Source: Spirosoma foliorum (GTDB lineage Bacteria > Bacteroidota > Bacteroidia > Cytophagales > Spirosomataceae). From it: a stretch of 64,000 bases of DNA. Within the stretch, counting starts at the first letter, position 1, and every line of letters begins with the position of its first letter. Shown here in pieces: positions 51,150 through 59,943 of the stretch. The stretch lies in contig NZ_CP059732.1 of assembly GCF_014117325.1 (NCBI RefSeq), forward strand, positions 8,693,501-8,757,500, in the 5' to 3' direction. The translations under genes were made by a program, and so were the position numbers. Under the pieces are notes generated by a model. It had not been told where the DNA came from, did no database searches, and saw only the letters and a program-made list of their open reading frames with translations.

Positions 51150-54100
51150 TCGCTTAGGCGTATCGGGCGAAATCTATGGTGCGAATCTGATGACACTTGA
51201 CGAGGGCGATCTAAACGGATGGGATATTTCGCTCGATGAAGCCCGAATTAATCTGGTACAGAGCCGGGTTACCAGTGGTTCGCTGAAAGGGGGAATTCGG
51301 ATAGCTATTATGGCGGAACGGGAACAGCTAGGTTATGTGGCGGTCATCAATCCCATGGATGACTATTATGCCTTTACCGTCTCCAATCGAGATGCCATTT
51401 CATTCAGCCTGTTCAAAACAGCCGATCTAAAGCTTTACGAAAACTCCTCCATAACCCTGGCCTTAAAAGCAGGGCAGTTTAACGCGCATGCTGTGTTGAA
51501 TGGTGAGATGAAAATTGCGGCTCCTGTGCTGGGGACAGAGTTAGCCAGTTTTCAGTTTGAGCGATTAGAACTGTTTACCTATGACCCCTATCTAACCATT
51601 GGAGCGCTTCAGGGTGGACTAAATGGGCAGGTTAAGTTTGGCACTTTTCCCGCCACGATTGATGGGTTACAGGTAGCCGTGCGAGACGGTAACGCCCGCA
51701 TTGGCATTGGCCTGGGGCTTAACTTCGACGAAATCGGGGCTAACAATGCGGGGAATATCAAAGCAAGTGGAAGCTTTGATATTATCGGCCATTTTGAAAA
51801 TCGATCAGGCCGCCATTTTTGGGTAAATGACCGGATTGGTGTTGGCGATGTACGCGTCAGTGGCGAAATAAACGTTCTTACGTTTTCGGGGATGGTCCAT
51901 TTTTTTGAAGATGATCCTGATTATGGGAAAGGGTTCCAGGGATCGTTAAACCTTACCGTGGGTATTCTTGAGAAAAAAATCGAGATTTCGTCTTTAGCGC
52001 TATTTGGCAGCATAAATAACTATCGATACTGGTATGTTGATGGTAGCTTAACAGGTATTACTATTCCAATTGCGGGTGGTATTGCCATCAAAGGAATGGC
52101 TGGCGGTGGCTACAGGCATATGAAGCCTTACACGACTGGCAATCAGGGGAGTTCATTTGGTCGAACGGCTACTGGCCTGTTTTATCGGCCCACCAATACG
52201 GTTAACTGGGGTGCCAAATTTTCCCTGTTTTTAGGGCCCACGGCAGGCGATATTTTCAGAGCCAGTGCTGGGTTGGAAATAGCGATGAATAACAATGGTG
52301 GCCTGGACAGGATCGGGGTACTGGGCTCTCTGAAAGTAGTGGCCGGATTAGAAACGGTTGTTGGTGACAAAGTCACGCAGGCGCTCGGGAAGATGATCGA
52401 TCTGTCGAATGCCTATACGGCCAGTATTGCTGATCTGGCGGGCAAATTAGGTGTTGACTCCAAAGCGCAGACCCTCTCACGTTCCATGACAGCTTTCCTA
52501 CTGGATAATGGTGGGTTTTCGCTGAACGCCGATTTGGCGTTAACCTATGATGTAAGCGGGCACTCATTCTTTGGCAAGCTAGGCGTATATACACAAGGGT
52601 TAGAAGATATCCTATCGGCTCATGGCGAGGGGGCCTTTTATTTTGGACCAGACAAATGGTTTGTTCATATAGGGAAAGCACCACTTGCTGAGCGGATTCG
52701 GGTACATGTACTGGCGGCAAATGCCACAGCCTATTTCATGCTAGGACATGACATCCCGGAGCTTCCTACCCCCGAGCCAAACATCTTTGGCATTACGCCT
52801 GACAATAAACTGTCAAAAGGCGATTTAGTAGATGCCCGTGGAATGGCCTTTGGCGCCAGCCTGACTTTGTCTTCGCAAGGTGATTATAAGATCGTGAGTT
52901 ACGACGTTGGCCTAACGGCCGGGTTCGATATCATGATAAAAAAATATCCGGCCGGATTTAACTGTGTAGGCCGCTCAGGGACATTTGGATTAAATAGTTG
53001 GCGGGGTGAAGGGCAATTGTACGCAGGCGCCTGGGTTAAGTTCAGTGCGTTCATGCTGCCTGTAATCGATATGAGCCTGGGCGTTTTGTTTCAGGTAAAG
53101 GCCCCAAATCCCTCCTGGGTTATGGGCGTTATTGCGGCAAATCTCTGGGGCATGCATTTTGACGTTCGCGTTCAGGCGGGGGATAAGTGTGAACTCGAAA
53201 TACCAGAAAACTACGATGTTTCGCAGGATTATGTGTTGATTGAGAATACATATCCACAAGATGGTGAGCAGAATGTCAGTGTGTTGACAACACCCCGGTT
53301 CACCCTGATGAATGAACCGGAGGTGCCCTTTACAGTTCCCGGTTTAGATGGCAGGTCATTTCGGGTACACATCGAGAAGCTTGAGCTAAAAACAGGTGAC
53401 GGGACTGTATTGACAGGTAGTTTGCAAAGTAAGTCGGGTAGTAAAGACGTAGCGTATGCGCTGGCGGCACCCATGCCTGCCAACTCGCAGATACGAGCTA
53501 ATCTGTCGGTTGTTTTTCAGGAACTGATTGCAGGTGAATGGAAACAATCGGTTAAGGCAGATGGAAGTCCGATTCGGAAGGATGCGACTTTTACCTTCTT
53601 CACGGGTGATCAGACCATTACCCGGATCGACAAGGCCAATATTGAATCCATGTATCCTGCCAGCGATCAGTATAATGTATATACTGTTGACCGCCCCAAA
53701 GGTCAGTTGATTTTGAGTAATCAGGTGAGCGCATTCACGCAGGGAGGAACATTGACCGGTCAGTTAATACCCAGAAATGGGGGAGAGGCCATTCCACTGA
53801 TCTTACAGATTAGTGATAAGACAATTACATATGACTTTCCATCAAGCCTACAGCCCGGTGGTGTCTATGAGCTAAAGCTTACGCGCAGTGCTATTGCAAC
53901 GAGCCCAGAGGTCGATTTGCTGTCAGGTCAGTATTTCCGGGTTAGTCGTTATGGAACCTTTGCCGACAAAGCTGCTGCGTTAGCCCAAAAACTATCCTTT
54001 ACGAAAAACCTGAGAGCACCTCAATACCCTTTTTATACAGCCTCCCTGAATTCGTCAGATTTTGAATTGTTCGGTGTTGGCGAGTGGAGTAGTGAACCTG

Positions 54101-57100
54101 CCTTAAAAACAGATGAGGGTTGGTTTAGCGATGCCCAAAATCAGTTTAAGAGCCTGAATTCCAGCTATACATTTCCAGCCAGCTTTAACGCCTGGCAGGA
54201 TCGATTTCTTAGCCTTCAGAGCGGTCAGGAACCGAGTGATTTAGTCAACCTGACCATCACCTTTGATCCGGTCGAAGAAGCTACCCGCCAGTTTGAGGAT
54301 GCGAAGAACAACTACCTGGCCAATTGCAATGATCCTGCCGAGGGGCTGTGTAGTCAGGCGCAAACGATGAAGTTGCCTGATCTACCAGCACCAGGGTCTT
54401 ATGCGTTTACACTCGCTTCCAATCAGAAAACGTATTCCGTTCCCTTTACGATTCCGGAGAACATTACCATTGAAAGCAAGGTCTATACGAACCATTTGTT
54501 AACAGTCGATTGTCAGCCCGCTACAACCTCGGATGCGCCGGTTACCTATACCATCAAAAGCTATTATAGTGATGCCGACCCTGTACCGACGGCTTATTCC
54601 GTACCAACTGCCCTAAATCTGGTATTTGTACAAGGGGATCAAACGGGCAGTACACAGCAATTGGTGGCTGGATTGTCGACCAAACAGTTTACCATAGGTA
54701 AGAGTAGCGACGGTTGTTTAGCGGTGAAACCTATAGCTGGCTGGACAATCCGAACAACCAACTACCCCATTCCAGCTCAGCTTCTTGCCTCAAAAGACAA
54801 CCAGCAGTGGTTTAGTCAGAGCGATATTACAGGTGGCACAAAGGGTTCGTTGGATGAGCTCAAAAAGACATTATGTGGTTTATCAACCCCCCCAACCCAG
54901 GCTGCTTATGAGTCTTTATATGGTCGTTCGTATGCATTGAGCCTAAACACTCCGGTTTTTGTCGATGGGGGCGCCACGACACCTTTGGCCAGTGGGCTCT
55001 ACCGAATTCTGTACCAGGATAATGTATACTGGATGCAGCTATCAGAAGGTAAGGTGTACAATATGGCCCCCTGCCAACCCATTGTGCCTAAAGATCCCTG
55101 CGATCCACTTCCTTCTGTTCCCCAGATCAGTGCCGATAAAACGACCATCTGTATCGGTCAGTCGGTAATACTTACGGCACAGGCCTGTGAACTGAATGGC
55201 GTTTCTGGTGAAGTAACCTGGTCGACGGGGAAAAAGGGGCGCTCCATATCCGTTTCACCCACCATAACGACAACCTATACGGCGGTTTGCAACTTCCTGC
55301 CAAACTGCCCCACCCAGCCATCGAATGAGGTCGTAATTACGGTGAATGGGGTTGATAGCCAGAATTTAATCGTTAAATCTTCTGCCATCTCGGCAGATGT
55401 ATCCCGAACCCAGCCCATTATAGTGGAAGGTACAGACGGGCAGTTTTTCGACTTAACCGCCGACGGCTGTACGGGTACTGTCAAATGGTCGGTTAATCAG
55501 AACGAAGACGCCAGTTTAACTGGTCTTAGGATCTCTGTACAAGCCAGTCAATCAGGTGGAAAGCTTTACACCTTTACCTGTGAAGTAGATAACTGCTCTA
55601 GTCAGTGCTCGATTCAATCGGGTGTGATTGTGCAGGTAAAGCCGGAGGAGAAACCCCCAGTCGATACCACGCCTGCCCGGCCAGTACTGGCTCTTTCGGC
55701 AGGCCCACAGTTTGGCGATGCAGCTAATTGCAATCAGAGTCAGACATTTAACTATAAACTGTATTCAACCAGTACTCAACTCACGACTGGAACGCAGCTG
55801 TACACAACCGATAAAGGCGACGATAAGCTAGCACCAAGCGCCTATTACACATTGGACAGTGGACAATGGATACACCTCAATAACCAGGGTAAGGTTGATC
55901 AACTCAACAACTGTGGCTGGACTTCAACTCCCTGCGGTACGCTGCCTAATGCCCCTTCCATCACCGCCGACCAATCCAGCCTTTGTCGGGGAGCATCGGT
56001 GGGCTTAACCGCCAGCGGCTGCGAGGGAGGCACCATTACCTGGTCGGACGGGCAAACAGGAAGTCGTATTACTGTTTCCCCTTCGAACGATACCAACTAC
56101 ACAGCTCGCTGCTCGGTTAAGGAAGGTTGTCCTTCCGAACCCTCCAATGAGTTGACTATTAGCATCAAAGGGGCTAAAAGTGAAGACCTTTCTGTTCAAA
56201 CGGATGCTAGCTTCATTGCGTCAGGAGAACGCATTTTGGAAGGCACCGATGGGCAATGGTTCAGTTTGCGGGCTGATGGCTGCACGGGCACGGTCAAGTG
56301 GTTTGTCAATCAGCAGGAAAACAGCGACTTAGGCAACAATGCTACTATTTCGGTACAGGCGATCAAGGATGCCAGCCGTTTTTACACGTTCAGCTGTGAG
56401 GTTGACGGTTGTTCTGCTCAGTGTGCGTTGACGAGTGGGATCAGTGTGCGGGTAACCCCAGACGTGCAGCCCCCCGTGGTAGTGGTAACACCTAACAACT
56501 GGCCGCAGGCTGCTTTATCGAGTGGACCTACGATGGGGAATGCCGCCAACTGCGCTGATGGACAGACCTTCGATTATAAGCTCTTTACTGAAAACGGCCA
56601 GTTAGGTCTGGATAGTAAAGTGTATAGTTCATCCGATGCGACCAGTCCGGTGCCATCCCGTTATTTCACCCTCAAGGATGGCCAGTGGATACACACTACG
56701 GAGGAAGGAAAGGTTGATCAACTTCAAAACTGTAACTGGACCTCTAATCCCTGCGGCACCCTGCCCAATGCCCCTTCCATCACTGCCGACCAATCCAGCC
56801 TTTGCCGAGGAGCATCGGTGGGCTTGACAGCCAGTGGCTGCGAGGGAGGCACTATTACCTGGTCGGATGGACAGACGGGAAGCCGTATTTCCGTTTCGCC
56901 TTCGAGCGACACCAACTACACGGCTCGTTGCTCGGTTAAAGAAGGTTGTCTTTCCAGTCCCTCCAATGAGCTGACCATTAGCATCAAAGGGGCCAAGAGC
57001 GAGGACTTATCGGTACAAACCAGTGCTAGTTTTGCCTCTTCAGGAGGGCGAACCCTGGAAGGTACCGATGGGCAGTGGTTTGATTTGCGAGCCGATGGTT

Positions 57101-59901
57101 GTCCAAACACAGTCAAGTGGTTCGTCAACCAGCAGGAAGATACAGGACTGGGTATCAACAGTAATATCTCAGTGCAGGCCAGTGAGCAAGGTAAGCTCTA
57201 CACTTTTAGCTGTGAGAGTGAGGGTTGTTCCAGCCAGTGTTCTACTCAGGATGGCATCAGCGTGCGCGTAGCTCAGGTGCCTCCAGTTGTGGTGGTAACG
57301 CCCACTAACTGGCAACAAGCTGCGCTGTCGAGTGGACCCACGATGGGGGATGCTGCCAACTGCGCTGATGGACAGACCTTCGACTATAAGCTCTACACCG
57401 AGAACGGCCAGTTGGATCTGGACAGTAAAGTGTATAGTTCATCCGATGCGACCAGTCCGGTGCCGTCCCGCTATTTCACCCTCAAGGATGGCCAATGGAT
57501 ACACACTACGGAGGAAGGAAAGGTTGATCAACTCAACAACTGTGGCTGGACTTCAACTCCCTGCGGTACGCTGCCTAATGCCCCTTCCATCACCGCCGAC
57601 CAATCCAGCCTTTGTCGGGGAGCATCGGTGGGCTTAACCGCCAGCGGCTGCGAGGGAGGCACCATTACCTGGTCGGACGGGCAAACAGGAAGTCGTATTA
57701 CTGTTTCCCCTTCGAACGATACCAACTACACAGCTCGCTGCTCGGTTAAGGAAGGTTGTCCTTCCGAACCCTCCAATGAGTTGACTATTAGCATCAAAGG
57801 GGCTAAAAGTGAAGACCTTTCTGTTCAAACGGATGCTAGCTTCATTGCGTCAGGAGAACGCATTTTGGAAGGCACCGATGGGCAATGGTTCAGTTTGCGG
57901 GCCGATGGCTGCACGGGCACGGTCAAGTGGTTCGTCAATCAGCAGGAAAACAGCGACTTAGGCAACAATGCTACTATTTCGGTACAGGCGATCAAGGATG
58001 CCAGCCGTTTTTACACGTTCAGCTGTGAGGTTGACGGTTGTTCTGCTCAGTGTGCGTTGACGAGTGGGATCAGTGTGCGGGTGACTCCAGACGTGCAGCC
58101 CCCCGTGGTAGTGGTAACACCTAACAACTGGCCGCAGGCTGCTTTATCGAGTGGACCTACGATGGGGGATGCCGCCAACTGTGACCAGAATCAAAACTTT
58201 AACTCCGCTCTCTACACCGAGAACGGCCAGTTGGGTCTGGATAGTAAAGTCTACAGTTCATCCGATGCCGACAATCCTGTGCCGTCTCGCTATTTCACCT
58301 TGAGTGATGGTCGCTGGATACACACAAGCAATGAGGGGAAGATTGATCAGTTGCAAAACTGTAACTGGCCTACTACGCCAACTGTAGATCCCAACCGGAT
58401 TCGGTTGGTGACTAGCTTGAGCTATCGAGAAAGTAGTGCGGATCGGGTGTGCCCCGCGCCAACTACCTCCATAAACTCCCTCTATACCACGCATGACGAC
58501 ATGCAGCGAGGGGCTCCAGCTTATGCCAATGAAGATGGATCAGCTAATTTGACCGACGGGTTCTACAAAACGCAGACACCAGACGGCGGCTGGTTGCAGG
58601 TCAGTAATGGACTTATTGAAGACTTTGGCATCTGTTCGGCTGATCAGTTAGCAGGTACTACACCAACAACACCAACGACTCCATCTGATCCTAACCCCGT
58701 GGTGACCAACAACTGGCAGCAAGCCGCCCTGTCAAGTGGACCTGTGTTTGGGGATGCCGCTAACTGTGACCAGAGCCAAAACTTTAATTCGGCTCTCTAT
58801 ACAGAGAACGGTCAGCTGGGTCTGGATAGTAAAGTGTATAGTTCATCGGATGCTACCAATCCCGTACCATCCCGTTATTTTACCCTGAGTGATGGTCGCT
58901 GGATACATACTAACCAGGACGGCAAAGTGGATCAGTTGCAGAACTGTAACTGGCCTACTACGCCAACCACACCAGACCCTACCCCCATCACACCGACTGT
59001 AGATCCCAACCGGATTCGGTTGGTGACTAGCTTGAGCTACCGAGAAAGTAGTGCGGATCGGGTGTGTCCCGCGCCAACCACCTCCATAAACTCCCTCTAT
59101 ACCACGCATGATGATATGCAGCGGGGAGCACCAGCTTATGCCAATGAAGATGGGTCGTCCACTCTAGCCGATGGGTACTATAAGACTCAAACGCCTGACG
59201 GAGGTTGGTTGCAGGTCAGTGGTGGATTAATCGCCGATTTTAGTACTTGTTCGGCCGATCAGTTAACGGGGACTACACCAACCACAACGCCAACTACGCC
59301 CACAACATTCCCCACTGATCCGATCGATACCAGCCCGGCACGGCCCAAAGTGGCTAGTTCGGGAGGCCCCGTATTCTTTGGGTCAGCGGCTAACTGTGAT
59401 CAGACTCAGACGTTTGGCACGAGTCTCTACACGGAAAATGGGCAGCTCTATTCAGGTATAAAGCTTTACACAACGGAGCGGGGAACGAGTATGGCACCAT
59501 CGGCTTACTTTACACTATCCGATGGACGATGGTTACACGTCAATAGCCAGGGTGAAGTCGATCAGTTAGGTAACTGTTACTGGCCTGCTACACCCACAAC
59601 TCCGACCACAACCCCAACGGTGACACCAACTGATCCTACGCCAACAGCAGACCCAACGCCAGGGACAACTGACCCGACTACGCCAGTCGACAATTGGGAT
59701 CCGCAACCGTATGTAAATCAGAATGATCTGCTCAATAACTCGTATACGCCCTATCAGCAAAATACGGTCGATACGTCTGTGATCAATCAGAATCAGCAGC
59801 TATATGACCAGCAGCAACAGCAACAGTTTCAGCTGAATCTGCGGGATGACCCTAATCGACTCTATACGAATCCCACCTATTTACCCTATGACCAGATGTA
59901 A
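51115..59901 (+). CDS. Giant exported repeat protein, main part
   Basis: About 2930 residues in the frame restored at the G10 tract. Order: a long beta-rich region to about 53250 (GLDRIGVLGSLKVVAGLETVVGD and similar strands); Ig-like regions (ENTYPQDGEQNVSVLTTPRFTL) to about 54850; then four tandem Ig-like + small-module units at 55095-58377; more small modules; Thr/Pro-rich linkers; and a Gln-rich tail (QQLYDQQQQQQFQLNL). No T9SS sorting domain is seen, so the export route is unclear; surface location is inferred from the neighbours. The small module reads roughly AANC..LYT..G.L..VY..S.YFTL.DG.WIH...GKVDQL..C. No enzyme motif was found. Confidence 0.75.
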   Translation, partial: RIEVGADRLMIDRLGVSGEIYGANLMTLDEGDLNGWDISLDEARINLVQSRVTSGSLKGGIRIAIMAEREQLGYVAVINPMDDYYAFTVSNRDAISFSLFKTADLKLYENSSITLALKAGQFNAHAVLNGEMKIAAPVLGTELASFQFERLELFTYDPYLTIGALQGGLNGQVKFGTFPATIDGLQVAVRDGNARIGIGLGLNFDEIGANNAGNIKASGSFDIIGHFENRSGRHFWVNDRIGVGDVRVSGEINVLTFSGMVHFFEDDPDYGKGFQGSLNLTVGILEKKIEISSLALFGSINNYRYWYVDGSLTGITIPIAGGIAIKGMAGGGYRHMKPYTTGNQGSSFGRTATGLFYRPTNTVNWGAKFSLFLGPTAGDIFRASAGLEIAMNNNGGLDRIGVLGSLKVVAGLETVVGDKVTQALGKMIDLSNAYTASIADLAGKLGVDSKAQTLSRSMTAFLLDNGGFSLNADLALTYDVSGHSFFGKLGVYTQGLEDILSAHGEGAFYFGPDKWFVHIGKAPLAERIRVHVLAANATAYFMLGHDIPELPTPEPNIFGITPDNKLSKGDLVDARGMAFGASLTLSSQGDYKIVSYDVGLTAGFDIMIKKYPAGFNCVGRSGTFGLNSWRGEGQLYAGAWVKFSAFMLPVIDMSLGVLFQVKAPNPSWVMGVIAANLWGMHFDVRVQAGDKCELEIPENYDVSQDYVLIENTYPQDGEQNVSVLTTPRFTLMNEPEVPFTVPGLDGRSFRVHIEKLELKTGDGTVLTGSLQSKSGSKDVAYALAAPMPANSQIRANLSVVFQELIAGEWKQSVKADGSPIRKDATFTFFTGDQTITRIDKANIESMYPASDQYNVYTVDRPKGQLILSNQVSAFTQGGTLTGQLIPRNGGEAIPLILQISDKTITYDFPSSLQPGGVYELKLTRSAIATSPEVDLLSGQYFRVSRYGTFADKAAALAQKLSFTKNLRAPQYPFYTASLNSSDFELFGVGEWSSEPALKTDEGWFSDAQNQFKSLNSSYTFPASFNAWQDRFLSLQSGQEPSDLVNLTITFDPVEEATRQFEDAKNNYLANCNDPAEGLCSQAQTMKLPDLPAPGSYAFTLASNQKTYSVPFTIPENITIESKVYTNHLLTVDCQPATTSDAPVTYTIKSYYSDADPVPTAYSVPTALNLVFVQGDQTGSTQQLVAGLSTKQFTIGKSSDGCLAVKPIAGWTIRTTNYPIPAQLLASKDNQQWFSQSDITGGTKGSLDELKKTLCGLSTPPTQAAYESLYGRSYALSLNTPVFVDGGATTPLASGLYRILYQDNVYWMQLSEGKVYNMAPCQPIVPKDPCDPLPSVPQISADKTTICIGQSVILTAQACELNGVSGEVTWSTGKKGRSISVSPTITTTYTAVCNFLPNCPTQPSNEVVITVNGVDSQNLIVKSSAISADVSRTQPIIVEGTDGQFFDLTADGCTGTVKWSVNQNEDASLTGLRISVQASQSGGKLYTFTCEVDNCSSQCSIQSGVIVQVKPEEKPPVDTTPARPVLALSAGPQFGDAANCNQSQTFNYKLYSTSTQLTTGTQLYTTDKGDDKLAPSAYYTLDSGQWIHLNNQGKVDQLNNCGWTSTPCGTLPNAPSITADQSSLCRGASVGLTASGCEGGTITWSDGQTGSRITVSPSNDTNYTARCSVKEGCPSEPSNELTISIKGAKSEDLSVQTDASFIASGERILEGTDGQWFSLRADGCTGTVKWFVNQQENSDLGNNATISVQAIKDASRFYTFSCEVDGCSAQCALTSGISVRVTPDVQPPVVVVTPNNWPQAALSSGPTMGNAANCADGQTFDYKLFTENGQLGLDSKVYSSSDATSPVPSRYFTLKDGQWIHTTEEGKVDQLQNCNWTSNPCGTLPNAPSITADQSSLCRGASVGLTASGCEGGTITWSDGQTGSRISVSPSSDTNYTARCSVKEGCLSSPSNELTISIKGAKSEDLSVQTSASFASSGGRTLEGTDGQWFDLRADGCPNTVKWFVNQQEDTGLGINSNISVQASEQGKLYTFSCESEGCSSQCSTQDGISVRVAQVPPVVVVTPTNWQQAALSSGPTMGDAANCADGQTFDYKLYTENGQLDLDSKVYSSSDATSPVPSRYFTLKDGQWIHTTEEGKVDQLNNCGWTSTPCGTLPNAPSITADQSSLCRGASVGLTASGCEGGTITWSDGQTGSRITVSPSNDTNYTARCSVKEGCPSEPSNELTISIKGAKSEDLSVQTDASFIASGERILEGTDGQWFSLRADGCTGTVKWFVNQQENSDLGNNATISVQAIKDASRFYTFSCEVDGCSAQCALTSGISVRVTPDVQPPVVVVTPNNWPQAALSSGPTMGDAANCDQNQNFNSALYTENGQLGLDSKVYSSSDADNPVPSRYFTLSDGRWIHTSNEGKIDQLQNCNWPTTPTVDPNRIRLVTSLSYRESSADRVCPAPTTSINSLYTTHDDMQRGAPAYANEDGSANLTDGFYKTQTPDGGWLQVSNGLIEDFGICSADQLAGTTPTTPTTPSDPNPVVTNNWQQAALSSGPVFGDAANCDQSQNFNSALYTENGQLGLDSKVYSSSDATNPVPSRYFTLSDGRWIHTNQDGKVDQLQNCNWPTTPTTPDPTPITPTVDPNRIRLVTSLSYRESSADRVCPAPTTSINSLYTTHDDMQRGAPAYANEDGSSTLADGYYKTQTPDGGWLQVSGGLIADFSTCSADQLTGTTPTTTPTTPTTFPTDPIDTSPARPKVASSGGPVFFGSAANCDQTQTFGTSLYTENGQLYSGIKLYTTERGTSMAPSAYFTLSDGRWLHVNSQGEVDQLGNCYWPATPTTPTTTPTVTPTDPTPTADPTPGTTDPTTPVDNWDPQPYVNQNDLLNNSYTPYQQNTVDTSVINQNQQLYDQQQQQQFQLNLRDDPNRLYTNPTYLPYDQM
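55095..58377 (+). repeat. Four tandem units of about 815 bp in the giant protein gene
   Basis: Units start at about 55095, 55930, 56749 and 57559. Each encodes SITADQSSLCRGASVGLTAS.., a second Ig-like segment (SEDLSVQT..LEGTDGQWF) and one small module. Units 2 and 4 are nearly identical over about 640 bases (four differences noticed), while unit 3 is clearly more different. Confidence 0.8.
58380..59290 (+). repeat. Repeated VDPNRIRLVTSLSYRESS segment
   Basis: A block of about 300 bases starting GTAGATCCCAACCGG occurs at 58385 and 58999, almost identical in DNA. It encodes a variant of the small module (SLYTTHDDMQRGAPAYANEDGS..DGGWLQVS..C). Confidence 0.75.
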
Positions 59902-59943
59902 GGGAAAGTAATTCACGTACATCTGTCAGCTACTTTTTAAACG

